From assembly GCA_023512835.1 (NCBI GenBank), contig JAKCVP010000023.1, forward strand, positions 1 through 64,000: a DNA stretch of 64,000 bases. Direction: 5' to 3'. Numbering within the stretch: position 1 is the first letter of the stretch; the number at the start of each line of letters is the position of its first letter. This document shows, in pieces, positions 1-11,919 of this stretch. This DNA is from Taxillus chinensis (lineage: Eukaryota; Streptophyta; Magnoliopsida; Santalales; Loranthaceae). The notes beneath the pieces are model-generated. The model was not told the DNA's origin. It did not search any database and was given only the letters and a program-made list of their open reading frames with translations. Made by a program: the position numbers and the translations under genes.

Positions 1-1050
1 GGGACGGGCGGTATCGTGTGAGGGATATAATGTGCCCCACGGGAGGAGGTGTGGCGATAGCAAGTAGGTGGCCGCAAACAGCGAGGGGGAGGATTTACAG
101 TCCGCTCCTTTCGCGTGGATTGAGAGATAAGAGGTGATGTCAGCGCTGCAAGCCGTCGTCTGCAGTAGACAGAGGACTTAGACTGGCAGAAAAGTGTTGT
201 GTTTGAAGGAACACAGGCTACCTGTCCGAGGTGGAGACACCTCGAAAGATGAGAGGAAGAACGGAAGCCTAATGGCAAACATTGTGTCATAGACAAACGC
301 ATGGTTGCCGATAAAGAGAGTGCCATGATTTATCTCCTCAGTTCTCCGTACTGATTTCGCTGCATGCTGTGTCTGGCCGAGTGCTGCCTAATGATGCCGC
401 CTCTCATCATTAGCCTGTCCTTTCCTTCGTGTAGCGCAAGACGTTCGATATGAAGGCAGACGACCCAGATCAAGAAGCTGAGAGAGTCACGGCCGGACTT
501 GAAGACGGGGCAAAAAGCAGCATTTGACGTCTGTTGACAGAGGCTCTGCGGGGCAGATGATCACACCGAGAACAACGAGATACTGCTCGTACAGCATGAT
601 TACTACTTAGAGCAGCGCACATGCTACATCCTATCAATTGCAAGCCTTTGCGAAGCGCCCTGTGTAGCGGAATCGGCATTTTGGTGAGACCACGGTAACT
701 CTCCGCCCACCCATCGTGCTGCGCTTACAGTCTGGTTTGGAATGTATGAACGAAGATAGGTGTCCTTTGTAGAGCAATTCGTCTCTGGTCAAGGAGAACG
801 TTGCACTCCTCTCTCGCATCGTGCATCCCCTCCAACCGTAGAACATGACGAAAATCTGTACTTGATAGGGACCGCGTTGAGACGGCAGGACGGCAGTCCG
901 CCGCACAACGCTATGACAAGTGACACAAGTAATGGACCCCTCGGACGAAGGCTTCTCGGTCAGACTATCTCGTATAGTTACTTGGAGGAGGCAGCCGGGA
1001 TGTAGTAACGAGCAACCCCCCCCCCCCTCCCCCACCCCCCCATCCGCCCA
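1..1050. other. no supported gene; poly-C tract at its end
   Basis: Short open frames on both strands show no recognisable domain, no plausible intron structure and no good start context. From about 1015 to 1055 the strand is almost pure C with a few T and A, a low-complexity tract that borders the inverted-repeat element that follows. I see nothing else here. Confidence 0.5.
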
Positions 1051-1488
1051 CCCCCTGGAAAAGGTTTAGTTTCCGTTAGCGTAGGACTTATACTCAAATT
1101 CGGTGGCACTCCTACGCGCTTGTAATTTGGAACTTTTTTACTTACCATCGGCCCCTAGGGCCCTATCCTATAGTGCCTGTGTCCCCCTATCGGCTCCTAT
1201 AAACCCCACCTCTAGGCTCTCTGCGCCTGCGATTGCCCTGATTGATGACCCTGTCTGCTAGCTAGCCTATGGTCTAGCCCGTGGTGCAGCCTATGATCCT
1301 GCTTATAATCCTGCCTGCGATCCTGCCTACTCTACCAACTATGCCTAGGCGTATACTAGAGGGCACGTAGATTTCGTAATCGAAAATAGGCGCCTCGAAA
1401 GAAACGCGTCTATTACCGAGCGCGGAGGAGTGCCACCCAATTTTGGGCAAGTCCCACGCTAACGGAAAATAAACCTTTTGCAGGGGGG
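1051..1488. repeat. MITE-like element with ~70-bp terminal inverted repeats
   Basis: The left arm (1051-1120) and the reverse complement of the right arm (1419-1488) align almost without gaps. Both begin with a C run followed by TG and AAAAGGTTTA, then TTTTCCGTTAGCGT or close to it, then GGACTT, and end in GTGGCACTCCT.CGCGCT. The ~300-bp interior has no ORF and holds degenerate repeats of GATCCTGCCT type. Size, arms and lack of coding capacity fit a non-autonomous inverted-repeat DNA transposon. No target duplication is readable because the left flank is poly-C. The family is not recognised. Confidence 0.7.
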
Positions 1489-1680
1489 CGGTCGATGAAG
1501 GGGGTGCTCGGTACTACGTCCCGAGGCAGCCCCTCCAGAAGGTGATGATCACATTGACGACCTGCGAAAGTTAGTCAGAAATTAGTCCTAAACAGGTCAG
1601 AAGATCGTCATCATATAGTACTTTGCTCCGCTCACCACCAAGCTTCATCAGTATTTGTCCGCTCTCCAACGACTAGGCAT

Positions 1681-2540
1681 ATGGCGGTCCAAGCTCTAGA
1701 CTTGGAAGGTGCCCTCGTTGTTCTTCGCAAAATCGCAACAAACGTCGAACGCTGTGGGGAGATGAGAAAAGGACGATCTCGGACAAGAGTGGATGACGCA
1801 CTCAAGCTGCTTGCAAACGGCCCTCCAGCACCGGGTGCAAAGGCCCATAAGCCCCAATTTCTTTATTGGGAGGTGCTGCAGAAGGTTCAAGAGGTTTGCG
1901 GCGATGTGGAGGTAGCTCTTGTAGCAGCGGCACTGGGCCCGTCACGCATAGCCTTGATGAAGGAGCAGACGCGAATCGATCTACCTTACAGCATTCAAGA
2001 AAGAAGGTCATTCTTGATGAGTTCAAAGTCGACTACGATCTTGCGCGAATACTTGGATCGCACCAGGAGCCCATGCCCTCAAACTACCGCCGTCGCTGCC
2101 TCCTCCCCTTCTCCTTCATCACCAGTTCGAACCTCATCGCAAGCGACAGGTTTGTTGCACGACAAGACTTTCAACTATCCAGAGCTAACATGAACCCTCA
2201 CGTGTCAGGCCATGTCGAACATACTCGAAGCCTCCCCATCCTTGCCGAGGCTATGGACATGGCATTTCCCACAGGTATAGACCACTTGCTCTCTTCCAAA
2301 GAAAAAGGAAACAACCAGTGTATGCTGACTCAGTCTTAGAGGTGCTCACTGGAGACGTATACGAGATCAGCGTTGACGAAGTCCGGCTGTTGGTTGCATC
2401 AGACCGTGTTGTGGGTAAAATCTTCTTGACAGACACGTACAACTCAGCCACGCCTTCGTTCGTCGTGATGTCTGTCACGGATGACTTTGTAGCTGAAATC
2501 AGCACAAATCGACCTCAGAAAGATAAGCCCACTTCAATTT
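1681..2540 (+). CDS. hypothetical protein, probably spliced (model incomplete)
   Basis: I do not recognise this protein. Three open segments in different frames look coding. The first runs from the ATG at 1681 (MAVQALDLEGALVVLRKI) to about 2000. The second covers about 2000-2275 (KKVILDEFKVDYDLARILGS). The third follows a GTATAG donor near 2275 and a CAACCAG acceptor near 2317 and reads VYADSVLEVLTGDVYEISVD onward. The second and third join in frame across that ~45-bp intron. The first and second need one indel or a missed intron around 1995-2010. A GTATGT at 2541 could start another intron, so the 3' end is unresolved. The gene converges on the amine oxidase whose stop is at 2677. Confidence 0.4.
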
Positions 2541-2676
2541 TTGTATGTGCCTTCGATAGTTCCTTGCTTTTGCTGTACCCGCTACAAATTTCAAAGCCCA
2601 AACCACAAGTCCTGTGTCATCCGTTATCAAAATGGCACCAGTCGCCCTTTCTCAGGCCTCGGCATGCTCCTGAGAA

Positions 2677-5298
2677 TCAAGCGCTGCTATCTGCCTTTCC
2701 ACCAGCATCTTTATCATCCTCGTCATCATCACTATCGTCGCCCTTTCCCTGGTCATCCTCGGGAGTGCCAGAATCAGCGCTTTGACTGTCCCCATCATAC
2801 GGCGTACTATTAGTATACGGGTGCGCAGGATCCCAGGGAAACTTTCGAATCGTACTGTCCCCCACAAAGAGCGTCAAATCCGGCTGCAGCGCCCCCACGT
2901 CCGCAGTGCACGAAGCCTGCTTCTGCCCAAAGAGCGTGACATTGGCAGGCGCCTCGCCTAGATCATAGTCGATGCGCACCATCTGCGGCGTATTGCGCGC
3001 AGGGTCACGGTACAAGTAATTCACCGGTGCAATGGTGAGTCCCGTGTGCGCATTCGTGTACACTGTATTGGGCAAATCGCCCGTGTGTGGAATGTGGTGA
3101 ATGCCCAGGTTGAACCAGACGACGACATCTTCCTGCCTTGTGCTCTCTCCGTTGAAGAACTGCGCAAAGTCAATGGGTGGATTGTACACATCTTGTGTAT
3201 TGTACGCGTGCGCGCTGCGGACTTCTGCGTCTTTCTGTCTCGTGACGAAGAGATCGTGGCTGGCCCAGTTGGCGGCATTGCCTAGGAGTGAGCTATTCTG
3301 GACAGTGGCGTGGACTGCGCCAAAGGCCGGCGTAAGCGTGTAGCCGCGTGACTCGCCGTACCTGTTGGGCTTATCGAGATTGACAATGCTGAATTGTGTG
3401 GCGCTGTTGGCATCCCAGAGAAGCTTGCCTTCGTCTTCGGACGCGATGATGCCCCGTTGTAGCTTCATCGTGTTGATTGATTTCCCGCGGGACCAGGGGT
3501 AGACTTCTGTCGTGGGAACAATTTTCGTGGTTGTCAACGTGTTGGCCGTGCCGAGAATGTCAAAGTCTGCTTTGAAGTTGAAGACATGGTCGTGCAGGCC
3601 CCCTGATAGACTATCGTGGATGTGATGCCCATACTCGGGATCATTGGCCCAAAACGATGCTTGAATGTAGCCTGCTGCTCGAACTTCCACGCGGATACTC
3701 CCGTCCATGAAGAATGAGTATGAGAACATGTAGTCATCTGTACGGTGAGTATGGCGCTAAAACACAAGGCAATCGAGCATCGGTATTTGGAACTTACAAT
3801 TGCCAACGACGCTCACGCTTCGTATCGTGAATGCAGTATTTTTAGTCACACTGACATAGTATGCAGCTTCGTGCCGTTGCAGAGGATAGTCCTTTGGCGT
3901 TTCGAACAAGCAAATGCTGTCAATATGTGTATGCGTCTTTTCAGAGTCATAGAATGACGAATTCAGATATGTTGCATGTGGTGGGCAGTCGTACCCTTTG
4001 ACTAATTCCGTCGCCAATGGTCCAAGTGCATAGTAACTATCAAGATACGCTGTACCGCTCTGATAGGGATCCGACCCGGCATACTGTGCCAAAGCCTCTT
4101 GTAGGCCCAGCTCATAGATGATGCGTTGGCCTTTGTACCTGATATCGTAAAGGCGAAGAGCAGTATCCGCGCTAAACCCAAGATACAATTCAAAATCCAT
4201 CCACTGGATGTACTTTTGTGCAACATCGACAGAGTAGCGTGCTCCCGCAGGCGCAATAAAGGTCGGGGGCGGCTTGTCGTCTAACGGTCGTACTGTTCCA
4301 CGCTGATCCGTGCTCGTCCATTTTCCTACTATGTTGGGCTTAAGTTTCTCAAACCCTGGTGCCGACCACGCTGCTCTGAAGTCCTCAGTCGATTTGTAGA
4401 ACTTTTTGTTATAATACCACCCAATGACCCTCCAGTCGGACGGGTTACGTCCCGTAATATTTGCACCAAAGCTCAGGCCAAGCGGCAGTATGGTGTACGA
4501 GTCGAAATAACTTGGCTTCTGAAAGAATTGATACCATGCAATGATGCCATCGTCTTGAAAATATGGGTCGTTTGCATCGACCTGGAGCGTATCGTTGTCA
4601 TTGCCCACGTAAGAGCCTCCCCAGAGATCTTGAGTGATATCCTCGACGGACTTGCCTACGATCGATTTCGTCCAGTTCCCGATCAGATTCACATCAGCGT
4701 CGAGGTTGCGCACTTTGCCGTCTGTCTTCCGAGTATAGGTGTTTGTTTTCGGCTTGACTGAAGTGGTTCCGGATTTGACGGGCAACGGCCCGACAAGCAA
4801 ATCCTGGTAGGTAGCATCGACCACTGCTTGGTTTGCTAGTTGCACGTGCGCATAGCGCTCGGGCGGCGCAGCAGAGCCGTCCATGTACGCCAATGCCTCT
4901 TTCTTTGGGGGAGGATCCAGCTCAATGAGGACGATTGTGTTATCCCAGTTGGTTGAATTATCGGAAGTAGTGAGATTGAGTTCTTCCTGTTGGAAGAGCC
5001 ATGCGAGGATGTCTACAGTTTCCACGTCGCTAAGCCCACCCCAGATATTCTGCTTGGGAGCGGTGACGGTCTGCGCCGCCGGAGTGGTGCATCCTCCGTA
5101 TGTGGGCGTGCTTTGGCCCGGAAGCGTACTACTGGCCAAATCAATGTTGTCACCACTTTGTTGCCGGCGTCTGTTGCGATATGTCCCCAAGATGAATGGT
5201 CTTCTGCCTGAGCTAGGATGTGTGAAGGCTGGCACGACAGACGCTACGAGCATCAGGCATTGACAGAGGAGCCTCATATCGGGACACGCAAACAACAT
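2677..5298 (-). CDS. copper amine oxidase, secreted (TPQ-type), two exons
   Basis: Copper/topaquinone amine oxidases deaminate primary amines to aldehyde, H2O2 and ammonia. Exons are 5298-3798 and 3737-2677, with a 60-bp GTAAGT...ACAG intron at 3797-3738; the join is in frame and gives 853 aa. The start is followed by a signal peptide (MRLLCQCLMLVASVVPAFT, from residue 8). Visible active-site features in order are the catalytic-base Asp context YLDSYYALG, the cofactor motif NYDY, the copper ligands in HDHVFNFKADFD, and the third His in LGIHHIPHTGD. The intron splits the codon of the Tyr that becomes topaquinone (T at the end of exon 1, AT at the start of exon 2). The C-terminus is an acidic Asp/Glu/Lys tail (DDSDDDEDDKDAGGK). 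No frame damage is visible. Substrate range cannot be told from sequence. Confidence 0.93.
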
Positions 5299-7747
5299 AT
5301 TTGCAAATGAAACACAATCTCGAGACTTTCAAACACCCAAAAAAAATGTCGCGAAGAACAGAAATGGTAAGATGGAAGATTTTTTATGTGGGTGAAGACA
5401 GCAGGGGACGCGTAGGTCACGATCGCTTGTTACAGGCCTAGGCCCACATGCTGCGCAACACCCAGCCTATAATCGTCAGGGACCATTCGCGTATCACTAG
5501 TCAGCTACGTTAAATCATGGCATAGATGAGCGGCTATCACCTCGCTTCTCACTTACGCAACTGCAAGATTCAAGATTGCGACGAGGAGACGGCGGATAGG
5601 TCTTGAAGACCCAAGCTACTCGGTCTGCCGCGGCTGGTCGGTCAAAAACATTTGGAATTGGAGTGAAGCATATTATCCATGGTGGTAGGTAGCGCTCCGC
5701 TCCCCTAAGGTCAAAAGTGTTGCCTCAAGTTGGCGGCTCTCGGAAGTATTCTTGCCTCGTTGACTTGGAAGGCGAAGGCTTTGAGCCTTGAAGTCTAATC
5801 AACGGATAGTATGTGCTGTACTTGAACAGCGCGAGCATGAAAGCGCCATGTTAGCCCTTCGACCATAGCCTTCAAGCTGTTGCGAGTCACATAGCCTGCG
5901 ATTGAGATGGGTGAGGTTGTGCAGCGATTGGATACCATTAAACGCTCTGTGATGTCATTTTGTGCTGCTTCGAGCGCGTCGTCGTGTTCGCAAGCCTATT
6001 ACACCCTCGTCCGACTTCGCCTTCCAATTGCAGTCGATGCGGGTCAGTGGCCGGCAACAGGAGGGGAAAGCTTTGTCTCAAACGGATGAGCGGGAGAGAT
6101 GAAGCGGTGAGCGCATGTTTCCTGGCCCCATTTGATGTTTGCCATGACAAGAATTCTGAGTCGGGATCATCATCCAGTAAAGTAAGGCTTACAATCGGTG
6201 TGCACGGAGTCAGATCCTGCGGAGGAAGTCGACAGTAAGACCCTCGCTTCCAGTCTGACAATGAGCTTTGAGTCAGGTTGACAGAAAGTGATTGATGATG
6301 CGTCGTGATGAAGTGACAAAACGATGACGAGGCCTACTGCTTCAAGATGTATGTGAGTCATGCATCTACCCAATAAATTCATAGCCTTAGATTGCCTATG
6401 CCACAGAAACGACGCACCGTGCAGGTCTGTATCAGGATATGGCGCCATGGGCGTGCGACGCTGCGACTCAATTACTCTCAACGTAATCAGGGGTCTCTGG
6501 CAGGGATGGCGTTTCACGAGTCAATCGCAGCCCCGGCCGGGATGGAGACCTTGCAAGCATCGCCATGCAGGACATGGTCATCCAAGGTGACTCGCAGCAA
6601 AAGTGAGAGGCGCAATCAGGCCCCGCTGCAACGTCAAGACACGATGCGGGCGCCTCTGCCCGACAGGGATCAAGCGTCTCCAACTTACTCGCTTTCGACA
6701 CGCTGACCTGCAGGGCAACGGTGAGTCTGCGAGTCGTTCGAGAACAGTCATTGCCTAGTCTCAAGTTGTGGCCCGATTCGATACATTGCGTGCAATCAGG
6801 CTAAGCTCTGTTTTTGCAGAAGCTCAGCCACCGCTCAGAGGCGCCCAAACGAGTCCGCTTGCACTGATCGTGTGCGCGGGTATCGACCAGCCACCGCACG
6901 GCCTGCGTTGGTAATCTGGAATGCGAGATGGGCTGTGACAACCGTTCGACCTTTCAGCCAGCGTCACACAGACTCCTCATTTAGGATTATGGTGCAGGGA
7001 ATTTTGGCCTTCCTACCCAGACAAGTTTGCTGTCCCTTCATGTCGGCCTTGGGCTACCCATCGCTCCGCAGCCGTGACCACAGACCATCCAATATCATGC
7101 ATGTCTACATTGCAGAAAATTTTACGAAGCCACCGTTCAGTCCGTATTGAAGGTGGCAGTCTCTTGCTTGCAATGGATGTGATCCACGGAAGGCGTTCCT
7201 AGGCCTGAAATTTGCCACCAACCATTGTCAGGTCCGTCAACGAAGCACCTTCATGACTTCTCAAGGCAGAACTACCGCAATGAGGGCCCAAGCCTGAGAA
7301 GGACATACTGCCCGCCGAAGAAGAGATCATACCGTTGAAATGAGCATCGATGCCACTACGACCAGAGGGCAGACATAGTACCGAAATAAGAAAATGGAAA
7401 GTATGCTCAGTTCTCTCGAAGACTGTCACACGGTCATATGATTGACAATCTATTGCAGAGACTACAGTTGGACGCAGTCAGATAGGCCGCCAGCAGAGGC
7501 GGGAAGCCCACTGAGCCTCTCCTCCTCCGGAATGTTGCGGAGTCTCTTGCACATCTCGTCGGCTTGGGCTGGCGACACCGTTCGTAAGTAGCTGAAGGCA
7601 CCGGTGTATGAGGCCTAAACAGAATCAAGAGCTTACGAGATTCTTGGACGTCCCAGAGAGGACTGCGAACCAAGCATCTTCCATGCGTTCTAGCTATCAC
7701 GCCCGACGAACACTAGACGCACCCGAAATCGTCGGCGCCAATACCTC
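5299..7747. other. no supported gene
   Basis: About 2.4 kb upstream of the amine oxidase. Several open frames of 60-115 codons overlap on both strands between 5900 and 7700, but none has a recognisable domain, a continuation across plausible introns, or a better frame than its antisense shadow. The first few hundred bases must hold the amine oxidase promoter; no clear TATA element was identified. Confidence 0.4.
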
Positions 7748-8665
7748 CTAACTAGGAACAATGTTGGCCACCGGCCATGGACACGGTTGGCCGTGCGCCG
7801 CGGCTCCTGCTATTGCGCCTAGGTGCACCAAAGGAAGCGCTGCCAACCACATCAACAGGATCAGATCCAGTGGCATCTCCATGTATCCCGCAAGATGCAG
7901 CCGATGCCTGGATGAGATCGTTGTGCGCCATTCGGACAAGAGCAACTCGGTGGAGAGCAATAAATGAAAAATGTGAGAAGACTCTGCTTTCGTGATTGAC
8001 ATCGACCAGCGTTTGCTCCGAACCTCGTGGGCGAGCAAGCGCATTAATTCGGGAAGGTAGTCGGCATCGTAGATGTAGTTCACGCCCCGCAAGCTACTAC
8101 TCTGGCAGCTCACTATCCACTTCCACCCTCTGATGTCGGTCGTCGTCGGGTCCGGAGAGTATCGACCCAATCCATGAGAAGCGCAGGGGAGAAGCATCCG
8201 TCGCTGATGCATCGGAATCATCCGGAAGATTGCCAGATCATGATGCACTCGACCTGTCGCTGGTGAGCGAGCACTTGGGAGCTCTAGAGCGGGTTCACGT
8301 GGTGGGAGCGATGGGCACGTACTTCCAGCGATGGTAGACAGCAGACTGTTCGGGGCGTCGATGATATAGTCAGCGCGTAGAAACTCGGGGCTGATCTGAC
8401 TGATGGTCGCGCAGTGCGACAAGTGCGTCCAGTGACGTTGACATTCTTCCAGCATGGACGAGAGGTATGCTGTTTCGGAGTGAGGAAGACAATTGTCCAG
8501 CTGAGACACGCGCGACAAGAGCGCCTGGGTCCGTTGCAGGAGATGGGAAGTGCATCGAGTGCGCCACGTATCGGTCTGAGATAATGGGATCTGGAAGATG
8601 ATGGGTATCAAGGGACTACAGAGGCTGCGTGGTACCAGGCCGAGAAAGAAGACCTCGTTCTCCAT
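7748..8665 (-). CDS. hypothetical protein (305 aa)
   Basis: A single uninterrupted frame of 305 codons, the longest in this stretch, starting MENEVFFLGLVPRSL. No family is recognised. The middle is polar (YIYDADYLPELMRLLAHEVR). A hydrophobic stretch near the C-terminus (LDLILLMWLAALPLVHLG) could be one membrane helix or a buried helix. There is no signal peptide of standard form, though the first 25 residues are fairly hydrophobic. No neighbours suggest a role. It could be the surviving exon of a larger gene or a chance ORF. Confidence 0.35.
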   Translation of the reverse strand: MENEVFFLGLVPRSLCSPLIPIIFQIPLSQTDTWRTRCTSHLLQRTQALLSRVSQLDNCLPHSETAYLSSMLEECQRHWTHLSHCATISQISPEFLRADYIIDAPNSLLSTIAGSTCPSLPPREPALELPSARSPATGRVHHDLAIFRMIPMHQRRMLLPCASHGLGRYSPDPTTTDIRGWKWIVSCQSSSLRGVNYIYDADYLPELMRLLAHEVRSKRWSMSITKAESSHIFHLLLSTELLLSEWRTTISSRHRLHLAGYMEMPLDLILLMWLAALPLVHLGAIAGAAAHGQPCPWPVANIVPS

Positions 8666-11300
8666 CCCTCGCTAGGCGAGATATCTCAGAAGTACGGTGC
8701 AGGTCCGCCTGGTCTGCTTCTCATAAATGGTGAACACCGGGTGGCACAGCCGTGAGGTGTTGATTGCTCCCTGCGCCCCGCAGTGCGAGCTTGGTGACTG
8801 GTACGCGCCCGCATGCGAGATGACGAGGCGCAGGGGCGGGCGGTGGCGCAGATGGCGAAGAGAAAGACGCGATGCAGGTGCTCCACAGCTTCAACTTAGA
8901 GGTAGCTGCTCACCGGGGATGGCGAATGGCAATTTTCACATAGCAGAAGGGAGGCTTTGGGGAATGCCGGTGTGGGCGCAATGGAAGCAGACAAAGGATG
9001 TCAAACGCTTCGTCTCAGACAGATGAGAGGAAGTAGAGGTCTTCCGACGGAGTGGGAGGCGGGCTAGACCAACCACCACACACTCACTTGCACTGGAAGT
9101 CGGATTGGCTGTGTAGTGATAGTGTCTATATCAGCAACATACCATGTGTCGCCTTCGGCATACTGCATGAGCCTTCCAGCAGTGCGAAATGACCATCAGC
9201 GACCATGTTCCCAAGCAGCCAGTTTGGGTCTACTGCTTTGTTGTAGGGGCTGACGACATCGGCTCCTGCCCTTGAGCAATGATTGCTGCGTTCATGTCTG
9301 GAGGAGTCAGCGTTACTCGGTGTCCTCTCTCTAACTTACTACGCAACCCGCCATCAGCGAGTACTTTGTCCCTAGAGTGACTCCATGCCCACCCGATCAG
9401 GACAGAGGCCGCAATGGAATGCTGCTCGTGCTGGCGGAATCAGCCTCGCGGGCAAAGACATCGGTCGGCAAGCGGTGGCGTTCGAGATTGGAAGGGCCAG
9501 ATGACTCTCGTCGTCCCTGATGTGTCCCCCACACCGTCACGTGGCTGGTCAGAAGAGCTCCAAATGGGACGCAGCGCGAGTCGGCCACGGAAGCCGAATC
9601 GGACGCCTGCTGATCGGTGTGTCGGACAAGCGCTGGGCAGAGACAACAGAGAGTCAGACGAGACTTGGCGCGTCCGCAGGGCAAGGTATATCGCGCATCT
9701 TCAAGTGGAGGGACCAAAGCATCACTTCAACGCGTCTAGGACGGATCGAGGACGTTGAGAATCCTTCCACTTTCCGGGTCTTTGCCATTCCCCCACTCAC
9801 TGCGAAACTTCGTCGTGTCCGGCGTATCTCGCTCGGACGCACTGCAACGCCGCCACTCCTTTGCGGAAGAAACACGCACTTCTCCTGGATTCATTGGTGT
9901 CGTGATGCCATGATTCTGCCCTTCTGTTCCATGCTCTAAACTACATCAATTGCTCACTTCGTGAGAGGCGCCACGCCTCTGCCTGACGCTCGCTTGGACT
10001 GGCTCCAAAGGCCTGCACCGACTTGTCGAGCGCATACACTTGCGACCGAGCAATGACCCCACTTCTTCGCGAACACGTCTCCTGCGAACAACGCGTAATA
10101 CATTGAAAATGGACGCAAAAAGTGACAGTGCCACCGATGAAAGACGCAAGGGGACAGCTGCTGCCAATGATTACCGAGCCGTGAAAGGGGCAACCGCTGC
10201 CAACAACCTTTTTTGATCGCAGGAACCAGCGAAAGTACACAGACCTCTTCTCAACGCAGAGAGAAATAGGGCACAGGAATAAGACGTCTTGCGGTGTACT
10301 AGGCGGCCCTCGAGCATAGAGTGGTTTCCACCCCATCGTCAGAAGTGGCCATGGGTTTCGTCTCGCATGGGCCATGATGGATCGAGATTGGAATTGGCAT
10401 ATCACCGTGGTGGCAGGAACGACCAATACAGACCTAAAGGGAAAGAACATAGACGGAAAATCGCACCAACAACATCGAATCGCATGCTGTCTCCCAGCCA
10501 TCTTCGAGCGAGAGGCCCTTTCGCAGCTGCACGAGGCGACAAGAAACCAAGACGCTATCTCAATTGCAAGAAGCAGCAAGTAGTACAACTATCTCTTCTC
10601 CATGCGAAGAGGGAAGTTGTGCTGATGTAGGCGGCCTTTGAGCAGAGAGCGGCTTCCATCAGAGTAGCTGGAGGCTTTTCCGCAGAGCCGCCATCGCTTG
10701 AGCCGGTCTCGTTACCGCAGTGCTCACACGTTCTCGCCAGCAATGCATGCAAGATCGTCGTCGTCCAGTGATTCCTGAAAGGCAGGCCTGAAGACATTTG
10801 ATGTGCCGACAGGATGAACTTGGAAGTAACACCCGATAGCGCAGACACACATTGCCGACAAATCGTCCTTGGGCGACCTCGTAGAGCGACGAGCAGGCAA
10901 TGCGAGAGCAAATGGCGACATGCCCGCCAGCACCGTCGAGTCTCGGATGGTCCTGGTCGAGTTTCAGGTGTAGTGTGCCAGCATGCTGCACCTACAAGGA
11001 CATCACCGATACGAGGATCGGGCAGAAGGGTAAAGGCCGTCTTGAGACTTACCTTCTTGGGTAGTCCTCATCCACATTCGACTCTGGACCACTGGCTCTT
11101 CGTCTACGCACTATCCTGTTCCTCGAGGGAGATGTGTACACCGGAATGCCAGACACCCCAATCAAGCTATATGAGGAAACGACGGGGGCATGATAAGGGT
11201 GACAGTGCTCAGTGCCGCTTCGCGATGTACGGTAAAGATTTGGAAAGGCAGGACGCGCCTGGGGCTGAGACTGAGGGCCTTCCATTTATTCGAGCGCGAC
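8666..11300. other. no supported gene
   Basis: Dense but mutually overlapping open frames on both strands (for example 9414-9939 and 9941-10588) carry no recognisable motifs, and none is clearly better than its antisense partner. I treat them as chance ORFs or eroded sequence. Confidence 0.4.
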
Positions 11301-11304
11301 CGTT

Positions 11305-11561
11305 TTCAAGAAGGGCAAGCATTCTTTTGGGCCGAGGCCAAGGTGTAACGCTCCAGGGAATCGGTAGTAGTAATGCAGAGAACTGCCAGCAGTGCCTGCT
11401 GCACTACTACAGCGCTGGACGGGACTTTCTCGCGTAGTCTTCCCTAGTGAGATTGCTAGAGGGTAGCTCTGCGGCAAGGGACAAGTATTCGTAGTAGATA
11501 TGAGATAAGCTTGGTAACACTCTTGGGTGGAACACCAAAGGTTGGGTACAGGCGTAACTCA
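11305..11561 (-). repeat. dispersed repeat E, copy 1
   Basis: This stretch is repeated in inverted orientation at 40250-40525. Shared blocks include CTACTACCGA, GCAGGCACTGCTGGCAGTT, CTTGTCCCTTGCCGCAGAG and CGCCTGTACCCAACCTTTGG (written as on the other copy). A core of about 220 bp begins TGTAACGC and ends GCGTAACTCA, so it has TG...CA ends with a short inverted repeat like a solo LTR. Similarity extends some 40 bp beyond that core, so the borders are uncertain. No target duplication is seen. Confidence 0.55.
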
Positions 11562-11919
11562 ATTGTAGGGATCAAGTACAAATGAATTCTGAATTGACCG
11601 ATGGCCAACAACTATCTACGAAGGTGTTGCCCATCTATATACCCATCTGGTCGCACGCTAACCCAGCGACCGCTGCGACCAGCCAGTCACGTGACCAATG
11701 ATCATGTTCTTGGCTGAGTCATCATGATGTCGGGGTCCGTTCGCTCCGTTGGTGTAGGCCTTCTTCCAGGCCGTAACACAAGGATGCAACCACGTGCACT
11801 TCTCATCCGTCTGCAGAAGCTCGACGCCAATAATAAGCGATATACGAAAAAGCCTGCTTGGGGACGATTTGCGTTAGTTTTAGATAGCTCTTACTGTTGA
11901 TTTGAATCTGTGGAGGAAG

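Noticed and set aside
634..1035. 133-codon minus-strand frame
   Set aside because: It starts within the poly-C tract and shows no similarity or structure; probably chance.
9397..10588. Cluster of 100-215 codon frames on both strands
   Set aside because: Mutually overlapping with no conserved motif in any; none can be preferred.
10814..11437. 207-codon plus-strand open frame
   Set aside because: No recognisable motif, and its 3' part runs into dispersed repeat E; several antisense frames are equally open.
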